DNA of 64,000 nt from Lingula anatina (Eukaryota; Brachiopoda; Lingulata; Lingulida; Lingulidae), in NCBI RefSeq assembly GCF_001039355.2, contig NW_019775480.1:373314-437313 (forward strand), given 5' to 3'. The translations under genes and the position numbers were made by a program. Of this stretch, positions 1 to 12,000 are shown piece by piece. Numbering within the stretch: position 1 is the stretch's first letter; every line of letters starts with the position of its first letter. The notes under the pieces were generated by a model, which was not told the DNA's origin, searched no databases, and was given only the letters and a program-made list of their open reading frames with translations.

Positions 1-569
1 TGATATTTGTTTTGTATCTGAACACCAAGAGTGAAAAGCATAAATTGGCTTCTTTTTATGGAATATGTAAGTTTTGGTAAGTTTTCAGTGCAGTTGTGGT
101 TGAAATAGAAGTTGGTACTTTTTACTATATTTCTTTGTGTTTGCAACATATCTAGAATAGTTGTAACTGACTAAAATGTTTAGTAATTCTCTAAGCAAGG
201 TTTTCTTTCTTTCTGTTTTTGTTTTATTTGACTCTTATTTCCTAATGTAACTTGTCCTTAATACCTGATATATATATTCTCAGATAACTGAAAGAACTGG
301 AGACATCAGCTGTGCAGTGAAAATCCTGTTATTTCTGTCTTCATGAAATAATAATTGGAATTTTGCTTGCTTAACTGTTAGTTTCCCAGCTTCTCCACGA
401 CAGACTTCTATCACTGTGTGATTGATGAGTTTATAAAATGATAATAACATAGCAATGGTTGTGTTCATACGTAATCTAACTGACATGTTACACAAGGCAA
501 CAGATTACTGATAGTGGATGTTCTGATGAGGTTTCTGTAAAAAGTGGTGGTATTTTGTTTGCTTGTACC
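1..569. other. AT-rich sequence with no gene seen
   Basis: I see no conserved coding segment, RNA gene or clear repeat. The open frames here are short and lack recognisable motifs. Confidence 0.5.
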
Positions 570-1211
570 AATAGAGTCTTTTCCACGGTCACGTGACTTC
601 CGCTAAATTATCCGTGGGAACGCGAGATTTTGCGGGATTTGAAGTTTCAGGGGGAAAGTGTGGAGTGTACATGACGGACGCCATATCGAGGAGTGCTCAT
701 TTCAATCTGAATTTTTAAAGTTTCGTAACACGTTAACACCTGATTTTTTTCGAAAACACATTCATGGGAGCAGTTGGAATAGAAATTTAGCAGAAGTACC
801 TGATGACTTTTCAATGAAAGAACTAAAAACGTACCTCATCGACAGCAAAGATAGGACATTCGGTACTTTTGTAGTATACCCCCCCCCTCCNGAAAATGCG
901 GCAAGTTATTGACTGCGGGTGTAAATTGAAGATTCTAACTTTGTGTTTCAATGGGCTGGATTAAACGTGATTAACACTAATAAAAAGTCCACAGGTAATT
1001 ACAAAAGCATTTTATTTCAACAGCTTTGACATAGATAAACAATAAAATGTAAAAAACTGTTTGAAAAGTGAAAGTTACAGAAAGTTACAGGGGGGGGGGG
1101 GTATACTACAAAAGTACCGAAGGGCCCTTCTACTTTTTCCCCCTGAGAAACAGTCCCGCACAAAATGGCGCGAACTGCGCATGCTCACGATTTCGTGGAA
1201 AAGACTCTATT
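570..1211. mobile_element. Non-autonomous DNA transposon or MITE-like element with nested inverted repeats
   Basis: The ends are an exact 18-bp inverted repeat: 570-587 (AATAGAGTCTTTTCCACG) and its complement at 1194-1211. Similarity between the arms continues imperfectly inward, for example TTTCAGGGGGAAA on the left against TTCTCAGGGGGAAAA on the right, over about 85 bp. If the outer TA at 572-573 and 1208-1209 is the target duplication, the element proper is 574-1207. A second, perfect 19-bp inverted repeat lies inside at 861-879 and 1101-1119, each copy next to a C or G run. The interior carries an 84-codon open frame (658-912, interrupted by an N at 891) that I do not recognise. No transposase catalytic motif is visible. 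Superfamily is not assigned; TA duplication would fit Tc1/mariner-type elements, by inference only. Confidence 0.7.
658..912 (+). pseudogene. Unrecognised open frame inside the inverted-repeat element, possible transposon ORF remnant
   Basis: An 84-codon frame starts just inside the left arm and runs across the inner inverted repeat, ending soon after an N at 891. It has one Cys, two neighbouring His residues (K-H-I-H) and a charged segment ending in a run of prolines encoded by the C tract. Its first residues come from the terminal repeat, and its end is created by the inner repeat. A decayed transposon gene or chance are both possible; no function is proposed. Confidence 0.2.
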
Positions 1212-4200
1212 TGCAGTAAAATGTTACATCATATAAATGCCAAAAAGTCTTGCTGGAATTCTGTGTTCACAAGTAAATGCATGTTCAGGCTCAAGTTTAC
1301 CAGTGGATAGATTTATTTTTTAAAAAGTCATTTCAGTCAGATATGACTTGTAGAGGCATCATTTAAGTTAAAACTCTGTTAGCAATAATATAGTGCTGTG
1401 TTGCTATGACTATGTCTTGAAGCATAAAAATAAACTTTTATTCAAAATATTTATTCAAATTATTATATTATATATCATTATTATCATGTATTTTAATAAT
1501 ATTTAAATAATATCTTAAAACCTTGTAAGTCTGTGTTAATATTTTGTCTTTTAATTTTCAGTATCATTTGGAGGGTTGATTTAAAGTTTATAAACACTCT
1601 CACTAGACTGTATTTTTTAAAAAGTTTAGCAGCTCTTACCATGATGCAGAAGACTACATCAAGATTCTTCATGATGAATTTTCATCTTAAAATGAAGCAG
1701 TACATCACTTTTAAATGTGACTAGCAGGGAGGATGGTTAGTATAACTGATTTGTGTCCCTTAATTATGTATTGGTGATATAGATATCAATTATTGTTAGG
1801 TGAAAACACAATCCAAGCAGGGGGCAAGGTGCTTTTGTTCTTTGTTTTGGATGTTGCCTTTTAATCTCTATTGATCAAAATTGAAGTGCCAGTCTGAAGT
1901 GTATGCTGTTCAATATTTCCAATCCATAGCTTATTCACTAATTAATATGCAAACACTCTCATTGCTGTAGTTATAGGATATCTACATGTTTCTGCAAAAT
2001 ACAAGGCCAGTTGGGATGGAATTTCATGCCTATGACAAATATTGACTATCTGTCAATAACAACAATTTTTATTTTCACCAAGTTAAAAAATTCGTTGGGC
2101 ACCCTGGGTTCAAGGGGAGGGGAGGGGTGCTGACAGGAAGGGAGACTGTGGTTGTAAGCAGGGGGGGCCAGATGGTTATGGGCAGTGTTGGGGAGGGGGA
2201 GGGTGTGAATATAAACTGCCTTTTTTGGCCAGGAGATCTCCACTCTGATTCAAAGTTAGAAGTATGTTCAATGCCATTTTAAAGTTGGGTCAACTAGGGG
2301 GGTTACCCCCACCCCCTTTAAAATTAATAGCTATTGGCCTGTAGACCCAGATGGTGCACCCACCCAACCCTTACTGCACTAGTCCCATCCACATGTTCCA
2401 CATTTCTTGGCACTCTGGTTCCTCTCTTTTTCTGAACATACGTATATGTATACCACTTTTACAGTGTTTCTCTTCTTTGTTTGTTGTAGCTCAGTAGCAC
2501 TTTTAAGGTGGCCATGTTTCTTTGATTTTTTTTTTCTTTTTAAAGATTTTTTCTTTGTTAGGCTGAGCTGTGACAAAAGATGGATCAAAAAATGGAAACA
2601 AATATGGTGAGATCCATACTCCGAAATGCCTAATTTTGGATAAACCCCCTGTGTCATCTAGGCCTAATATCTTTTGAATTTCCTAGCTGCAGAGCTGTAC
2701 ATGAGGGTCTGAAGGGCTGTTCCAAGATGATCTCAAATTATTGTTCACTTTATAATGGCTATGTTCACCAGTGAATATCTTTAATAATCTCAACGATGAT
2801 ATGATGCAACTATGTAACAGTGCACAGCTTCATGTTTTCATTACTACACACCTGTTTGCTACCCAGTACACCTTTAAAATAACCTAGTATAAAAATTCTG
2901 AAAACAGAATGGACCCTCAGAAACCTCAACATGACCAAATGTATGCATTTGTGTTTTTCTATACCTCATTTCAACCCCATAGCAAGGCTATGGCAGACAA
3001 GACAGTTGCTTTGTCTGGAATTGGTTCAGATTTATCTATAACTTAAAAGGTTTGTCCTAAGGAAGTTGCCTGGACCCTCTAGGCAGGGGACAATTTGTCT
3101 CTTCATTTTTCAGCCCCTAGCAACAGGCTTGGTATTACACTTCTCCTGTAGTCAAGATCGAAAATGGGTCCTTTAGTTCATCCTCTCTCAGCAGTGCGTT
3201 TAGTTCCTACCACTTTCCTCACTCAAGTGTCTCTGTAATAGAATATGTAAAACTGATCAATCAGGGGTCTCCATGCTGCAACCTCCACTGCAGTGGAAGT
3301 GAGCTGGAATTCATTGATTCAGGACTGGCGTCCAATACCTTAACAAGTCTCTAGGAATCACTTGGGACGAGGCCTGCCTTGCAGAGAGGGCTCTGGACTG
3401 TCTGGAGGGGTTACAATTACATGATACATCAATACTTGGTTTTTGAAACATTAATAAGTCCTGTTTTTATTTCTAATTATGTATCTTTGTATATGTATTA
3501 TGAATGGTACTAAGAGTTTCTCTCAGTAAAGATAAACGAGGAGGAATCAATGATTTTGTAGAAAAAAATGGCATAACTTTGGCTAGATGTATGTTTTATA
3601 TTTGGTCTATGCATTTAGAATTTTAATTCTTAAAGGAAATAGATAAACATTTTTTTTTTTTTTTTGTTATCTACATTTTTTTTTCTTCTGTTGTTTTTTG
3701 TTGATTAGAAAACCTGGATCGACTCCAAATTTTCACATTTAATTATCACAACACAGTAGTGTATAAGCAATCTCATTATTGTCAGATGCTGTAACCCCTT
3801 GGGCAACATTAAGCGGGAATTGGAATTAAAAATGGCCTGTGTTATGAACCGAGTCCCAGCATGGCTGCCGTAATTGTGATCTGAATGTTTAATTGTTTTT
3901 ACTCACGAAATGCATTCTGGTTTGAATGTAATACTGCATATACTTTAAATTTGGGGTTTATATTCCCAGAGATGAAATTTTGTTCATATAAATTGAACAT
4001 ACTGAGACCATGATATCAGAATATTATCAACCAAATGGTTAGTGGATATACAGTATGGGTCTCATACATGTACACCATCATATAACAATGTGTAGGTTGG
4101 ATAATTGTCACATAGTCTGGTGAGAGTAAGATGTGAATATCAAACCAGCTGTTGATTCCTTGTATATTAGAGCAAGTTATTTTTATCAGAAAATGGTTAA

Positions 4201-6231
4201 TGCAGTTTTTACATGTCAAATATTAAGGTACAATGATTAATTTGAAAACTAAAATGCATTTCTTTTTTGTCTGTGCTGCTCTTAGTTGTTTTTTTTTTCA
4301 TTTACTTATGATTAGAGGTTCAATGACATTTTTTTTTATTTTTATGTTTACAATAGTTTGTACATTTTTTATTTATTTGGGGAATATTTTGTGCTGCCTT
4401 ATCAAAACGTCATTGTAACTGTGACAAAATTGACCCTCCCCCCTGTTGTACACGGACAAGTTGGTCTGTTCTGTGCACAATAGTAATGCTAAAACAGCAA
4501 CATTAATTCCTTTTACAGAGTGAGGGACATCAGGCTTTTTTTATTGTTTTTTTTTTTTTTTCTTAACACGATAATCATCTGAACTGTTTGGTTTCGAAAT
4601 AATTTTCTTTTTTCAATGTAATGTTCATTTTGTCTTTTTATATGCTAGAACCCCCCAAAAATGGTTCTCATAATACAGACAGATTGAATGCATACAAGCG
4701 TTCACAAGGAATATTACAAGTAAGGAAAAGTGTATCTTTAGGATTTTTGTGTATTTGAAACTGGATAGAGTGATGGTTAAATACCAGAAAATTGTCCATG
4801 GCACCAGGAAAATTCATTATTTGTATCATTTTGCATAATAACTCTATGCTATTGTACACGTCTGTTTGCTGATGTTATCCTAAGGTGCCAATGGTGTAGG
4901 CATCATGGATGTCTCATGGAGGGAGAAAAAAAAGAAACTGCATGGTGGTGAAAGAGCTCATATGGTAGATATGGGCCATTAACTCCGTAATTAGTTTCAG
5001 TGAAAGACATTTAAGGGAAATGAGATTGCTTTCTGCTGGTGCCAGGCATGTCACCTCGGAAAGCCTACATTTTAATACCTTTGTGCTATTTTTAAATGAG
5101 AACTGTGAGATTTATAGATGTTATGGCTGAGTTTGACAGATCAGGTGTGCGAGTCTCTCTTTTTCTCTTTCAGCTAGATCAATGTAAAAAATCTACTAAC
5201 TGAAATAGATGCTGAAGGTGATGAAAAACTTCCATACGTCAGAAGACATGACAACAACTGTATTCTCTTTGCCCCACTCCAGTTGCTGTTCACTTGTATG
5301 GATGTAATATAATCTGCTGCAAGTAATTTCACTATAACACTTTCAATATCAGATAAGCACATTTTACCTTTATAGTTTTTACTGTTATAGAAAATTCATT
5401 ATCCCAGATAATTACTTTGTTGGTGTATTGTTCATTGTTCTATTTTTGTTTTATATTATTGGGGTATATTTTATCCAATTTAATGGGCTTCCTGTGGTAT
5501 TTGTGACAAAATGAATCATTTGGAACCAATATTCCTGCGGCCTTATACAAGTTTTGAATGTTTGTTAGCCTTCATGACAATGACTAAGGAACCCCAAGAT
5601 GTTGTTCTTAGCATCTTTTAAGACCATTTTTTATGTAAATTTGGGCAGTGAAAGGTCATATAGAGTTTCGTTTGAGAACTCAAAACTGGCACTCAGGATC
5701 CCTATACCCATGTGTTTACTTTGGAAAAGCCAGATTTCGCACTTGTAAGTTGACTATCACCAAAGTAGAATAGGAAGATGCTATCGAAATTGAACAGAAA
5801 GTGTCTAGTGTATTTTCACAGATTAGTCTATGTGGTACGAATATAAAATAACATTAAAGGTTTTGGAGCCGAAGTCCATCAATATCTATTAGACAATTCA
5901 ATGGTATTTCATTTCACAAGTAATAGCAAGAGATATATTATAATGGCCATCATATATGGCCCCACATAAATCGTCCTTATTTTGTAGTTAACTGGTGCAC
6001 ATCATCAGGCATGACTCTTTTTTAAAGCAACAAACTTTCAAATTTTTATATTTGTTTACTCTTTAAATTTTTCTCTCTTATATCCAAGTAAAACGCTGAA
6101 AACTTGTAATATTGCCCTATTTTGAAGCACTTACAGTTTGCCCATTAGGTTCCAAACCATATCTTAGTATCTTTCTTTGGTTAAAAAAAAAAAAGCATGC
6201 TCCTTTTATAAATAAGCAGGATTGGATTTTT
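1212..6231. other. Intergenic sequence without a recognised gene
   Basis: This stretch is AT-rich with many homopolymer T runs (for example 3651-3665 and 4546-4561) and a short G-rich patch around 2114-2210 (GGGGAGGGGAGGGG). Open frames on both strands are short, low in complexity and lack family motifs. No tRNA or other structured RNA was recognised. Confidence 0.5.
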
Positions 6232-6575
6232 ACCTCTGCCAAGGAGGTTATGTTTTCACCCCTGTTTGTCTGTTTGTTTGTCTGTCATCAACTCAAAAAG
6301 TTATGGACCGATTTTGATGAAATTTTCAGGAACTGTCAGAAGTGGGCCAAGGAAGAGATGATTAGTTTTTGTTGGTGATCTGGATCAATGATCAATCAAT
6401 AATAATCAAAAATCAATCATCAACATAACTCAAAAAGTTATGGACTGATTTTGATGAAATTTTCAGGGTGGGTCAGAAATGGGTTAACTTAGAAGTGATT
6501 AGTTTTTGGTGGTGATCTGGAAAAATAATCAATCAATAATCAATAATAATCGAAAACTGCTGCCTTGGCGGAGGT
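6232..6575. repeat. Dispersed MITE-like repeat with complementary ends and an internal direct repeat
   Basis: The left end at 6232 reads ACCTCTGCCAAGG. The right end at 6563-6575 is CCTTGGCGGAGGT, its complement with one mismatch. Inside, a 40-bp block (ACTCAAAAAGTTATGGAC and onward to TTTTCAGG) occurs at 6291-6330 and again at 6428-6467 with one or two changes. The left end continues into a (GTTT)n-like stretch. From general knowledge, repeats with a CCTCYGCCAAGG end and the AACTCAAAAAGTTATGGA core recur in many marine invertebrate and fish genomes. No coding capacity is evident. Confidence 0.65.
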
Positions 6576-9500
6576 CTGCTTTTTTAGTTTTTATAAAAGT
6601 TCTTGTTGTGCATGTATATGTAAAATGAAACAATGGGGATGGCTTTTTTCCATAAGTGTCTGTATATTTGCGAGGTTTGCTGTCTAGTTTTATTCACTTT
6701 TTCTCTATTTAGAATAATATTGTAAAGAAGTTAATATGATGAAAAACAAGGAATGCACCTTAGGCAAATAATATAGAAGGATTTGTGTATGTGCTAGCCT
6801 ACACATTTTTACTTTGGATAATTGAATTTGAAAGTTTTTCAAAGTAATTATCTTTAGTCGCAAAAGAGGCTGCATGCCAGCAACCAATACAATGTGTAAC
6901 CAGGTGATACCATTTATTTTACTGGGTGAAAAAAGAATAGTCCAGCACTAAGTGATTACAATTCTCCAAGGATTTCATAGGAAGAGAGACATGCTTATCA
7001 ATACTCAGCAGATGCACTGGATGCTGTCATATTGTATTGATGGTATTGTGAAATTTAAAATAACAGCATTCTTGGAGACATCTGAAACTTGTAGTCCTAT
7101 AGAATATTGCATAGAAACAGAAGATATGATTGTCAAATAATATTACAGACAATTGGACAGACACAACTGTACAGATGCCCTGGTTTTATCTTGATCAACA
7201 GGGAAATTGTTTTATTATTGATTAATTTTATCGACTGCTGTTTATGTTCAACTTGAAGTACTTTGGGAAAACTGAGGCAGTGGTTTTGGCCTGCAGAGAA
7301 TTCCATAGAAAAACTTGCTCATAAGTGTTGTTTTCCATAATCTGATAATCTTAATAATTCTATGCAACTATTCCCTTTTGACAGAATTTTTTAAACAATT
7401 ATGCTAGTAATGCATGGAAGCTTTGAACTTCCACACAGAAGCAATTTCTAAACTAAGTAATACGTTCAGTTTACTTTATCCTACAGTCGACTCACATATT
7501 CCTGCTATGTCTTACTTCTAACTGATTACAACTGAAGTTTTCTAGTTGGGCATTTTAAATCCCAGCTGTATGTTATTGTTCATATTATTGTAGCTACTGA
7601 TGTGGATGGGTGATTTCACTTTTGTTTTGAATATGTACTTTTTTACATTAATAACAACATCAAAAACACTGAGCACTATTTTTATGGCCATTTTTTAATG
7701 CCCTGACTAAATGAGACTATCACAAAGCTTCTCATAAGTTTTTTTTTTAAGTACAGCATGAGTATGCTGCAGCATGATGAAGGTTATCTCTTCATAAGAA
7801 GTGACATTGAGAGCCATTAGTCAACAAAATATTCATAAGGTTTTCATTTATGTATGTTTGTTTAGTGGATGATTGGCTAAATTACGTTATAAGTGAACAT
7901 TCAACCATCAGATTCAGGAAATTAAAGCAGTTTCCAGTGCTTTACGACCGCCATCTTTTCTTATCCATGAATTCAGCATCACAATGATGTAAAATGTCAT
8001 AAAATGACAATGTCAGGTTTTCTTTGTTTGCTTATTCTGTGACTATATCTGTGGACTACTCCCCTGCCCATACTGCTGTCCCCACTGCAAGCTAATACTG
8101 CTACCCATCACAAAGTACAGAGCTTGCATCCACACAGTGGCTTGAGGTCACCTACTGTATTTTCACAGATTTGGCAACCGCTGCTCCAACACTTTTAACT
8201 TGTAAAAGCCAAATGGATTGATAATCAATTATTTTCTTAATGTAAAAGGCACTTGAATAATTTTACATAATTTTGAATAACTTTGCAAAAAAAGGGTGTC
8301 ACTTCTTTCTCAAATTTCATTTATGCTTAATTTTCCTTCCACCTCTTCCCACTCCCCCCCCCCCCCCCCCCCCCCCCTTAGCCTGACTTTGGGGATAATG
8401 GTTCCAGTCCAGCAAGTTCCTCTCTAAATGGCAAACACTGAGTAAGAGAATGCAAGAATGTTGTATACATGCATTAAAAGATGGGGATTTTAAAAAGTAT
8501 TTAAAAATATGATAGGAATAACTATATGATACCAGTATGTCAGTATTGAGACATATATTATTGACGTGTGGGTGTAATTTCAGCCTTATTGTTTTCTCCT
8601 TAGCAGTCACAGATGGGAAGACACCCTTCAAGCAATTTTCATTGTCTGTTTACACTTAAACTCGTATCATGCAGGCATGGGAATTCATCAGACATTAATG
8701 TTAACACACAACTGGGCACAATCTTATCATAATACCTTGCAATGCGGGTGCTACATTAGATGATGCTCTGCCTCACTGCACATGAAATGATCTAACTAGA
8801 AGGTCACAGGGCTCACCGTGTCTTCTTCAATACTGCAATTTAGCTTACAAATTATCCACTACATTACTAATTCCATCAGCAGCTTAAAAATCAATGTTCA
8901 TTGAACAACTGCTGGATCCTTTTCAAATTCACGACAAGTACTCAAAATGATCTGTTTTTAGACTGTAATTTTTTTTCTTGTCATTGCCTTGTATGTTTTC
9001 TTAAGTGATGGGATTTTAAGCAATGTGCAAAGATATTGAGAGTTACCACAGCTTCCTAGTAAATAAGGTATACCAATGAATCTCAAACATTTTTTGCCCA
9101 TTCACATTAAAAAGTTATTGGATTTTACAATTGATCAACTTCTGATTTTCATTTTGTAATAATTTTTGATGATTTTTGGCCTTCTTATGAGATTTCATCA
9201 TTCAGAAATTGTTGCAAACCTGTCATAAGGCTGGTAATTGGGATAATTTTTGAAATTCAAATAAACTGAAAGGGCTGTGGGTGATGATGAAGTTTTAATT
9301 ATAGTAAACATCTGTTTGAGCTGTTTTGCATTTTATTTGTAACAATTATAAAAGAAAAACAAATGGTTGATTTTGGGTTCACATCAGTTTTCATGATTTT
9401 GATTTTGCATGATTGCCATTGACAGCAATGTACATTATCCCAGTTTTTGTGTAGATTGGTAACAATCAGTTTGTTAATTTTGTCACATGCAGCTCAAGAG

Positions 9501-12000
9501 ATGATCATTACAAGTTTGGACTAAAGTTGAATAACATTAATTTGTCATACATCGTTAAATGCTATCATCCTGTTAATCTTATCATTTATTTATCCATCAA
9601 GCTCTCTTTGTCAATTTGTTGTGTCATTTTTCCACTTCAGTGAATGACCAATGGTGACAGAGCAAATCTGTGATGAATAGTAACACATAATTCAAACCAG
9701 AGCAACACGGCTGACTGGTAGAACTATTTCTGCTGGTAGACCGTCATTTTATACCTGCACAAAGAACTAAAATCATGGCTGCATTTTTTCCAGGTCAACT
9801 GAGTTGGGAAATTCTTTCATTTGGCTGGAAATTTCCATCTCCCAAGCAGTGGGTCCTTTTTTGTCAATGCTGACTTGATTGGGCAAGGAAATTACAAGAA
9901 CTTTCTGAGAATAATCCACATTTAGTTCAGGAAAATTCAGGAAACAAGAATGAAATCAGGCAGAATTAGATCAACAGGAAAAGTCGATAATGTCCATCAG
10001 ACTGTGCTTGCCTAATGAAACAGGCTCTGCCAAATAAGTTATATTAGCTAGTTGAATCTGCAGTTGACTTCAGTTTTTCTCAAAGGAGTGCAGTAATTCA
10101 CCACTATAGGTGCATGGAAATATTCAACTTGTGCAAAAATACCTAATAATTAAGCAGATTTTCAAAAAAAAAAAAAAGTTTTTTGTTAACATTTTTATTG
10201 GCAAAATGGTAATTGGGAAATTATTTTTTAAAAATCTGATGTTTTTAAAACTCTGATGTCAACAACATACAATTTACTGCACATTCTTTGTGCAGCAGTT
10301 AGGGATATTTTGCATTTAAGTCACAAAAACTGAATTTCTACTGAATATTTGTTTAATGGACTTATCTGTGAGAAGGATTAAACACAGTGGACAATATTTA
10401 GAATAAGTTGTAATCAAAATGAATGCCCTTGCTTTAGAATGTCAGCCAGTATGGTTGTTAAAAATCCACGTTGGACAAGCTAGCCTGTTGCGAAGTAATG
10501 TGATGATAGTTCCAACACTTGTATAAAATGGATTAACATTGCAAATTGTTGTGAATGATATCCATTTTTTTTAATGTTAGCATGCTTTATCTGCTGGAGG
10601 TGGTTAATGCACAAGTATCTGAGTAAAGTGAGTATCCACACTGACCAATGAAAGAGGTCAGTCTAAAGTTTTATTAGCAAACAGGATAATTCAAACCTAT
10701 TATTTCTTTAAAGTTTGCCCATGGTGAAGGACTTTAATCCTCTGATATTTTTAATGCTGTTTGGGGGTTTAGCGAAATTTAAACAGATTTTAATATTTTT
10801 CTTCCAGAATGCACAGTCCCACGTGCAAGAAGACACACAGTAGAAATTAAAATCCATTCCTCACCCAATTTTTGTTAGTGTCAAAATACATTAGTATTGA
10901 TATTTCGGAAGAATGGATTTGTACTTTTGTTAAATTTACCAGTTTGGTCTATATCTGAACCCTTGAGCCAGAGATCTAGAAAAAGCAGGGGGCCATTTTG
11001 ATTAAATGGAATTATCCATGGGAAGAAATTCAATGTATTGACTGCCTTCATTAAGTTTGAGTTTGCCATTAGCAATGAAAGTATTGAATTATTGATTTGT
11101 ATATCCAAGAACAGATGTACAAGTTTTCAAATTCCCTACAGCCAAAGCTCTGATTAGACACACTGTTCCCTTAGCTTAATTTCATAGGCTTCAAATCTAA
11201 TTTCTTGTCATGAATGATCAATTTTTTCAGTCTTTAATTCATTTGCCAAAGGACAAAAATGTGTGCCTTTTTTTTTCAATTTGTTCCGGCAAAATCCTGC
11301 AGCTATATTCATTAATGAGATATATAGTTTGGTTAACTCCCATGTTTTAAGGACAAAGAAAAAATGGTTCACATTGACCTAAATATGGTTGTTCAGGAAC
11401 ATTGAATCTTTTCTTGCGTATTTTCTTGTGACGTACAATATTGTTTGTCAATATTTTTTTTACTAAAACAAGTAAAATTTGCAGTAGACCCTACTACTTG
11501 CAAGTGCTGTCTATTCAGATAAACCCCAAAGTCACTGAAAAGTTGAAATATCATGGAATCAGTTGCACTTTTCAAGGCACTTCCTCTTTGCAGACTTCTT
11601 GTTGGACGTCATCATGTAAGTTGAGGCATCTTTTTCTCTTTGAAGATACAGAAAGAAGCTTTTCAATGTCCTTAAGCTTTCAGCAATTGATTTCTTTTTG
11701 AACTTGCCATACATTCAGAGTTAGGAACTGACTGTTTCAAAAAAACATCCAATAATAGAAGTAATTTTTCCCAATTAATAAGCATTGGTTTTTGTTAAGG
11801 GAAGTTTAATCAAATTTGAAGAGTTCCATTTTAAATTTTAAAACTCGTGATGTCTGTCCAATATTCTCTAAACAACAGTACATATGAGCAATTCTGGAAC
11901 ATAATCAGAATCATAATGGTCAAGTCTTTTTTTAATTAAGATCATAGTAAATTGGCCACTTCAACACTTCACAGGCAAAATACATTCTTAGTGTAGCACT
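6576..12000. other. Intergenic sequence without a recognised gene
   Basis: Nothing with conserved protein content was found on either strand. The main landmark is a pure C run at 8354-8377. The rest is AT-rich with scattered short open frames that I treat as chance. Confidence 0.5.
8354..8377. repeat. Homopolymer C tract (24 bp)
   Basis: A pure run of C, equal to G24 on the minus strand. Such runs are mutable and hard to sequence, so the exact length may be unreliable. Comparable runs occur at 29949-29969 and 48913-48941. Confidence 0.9.
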
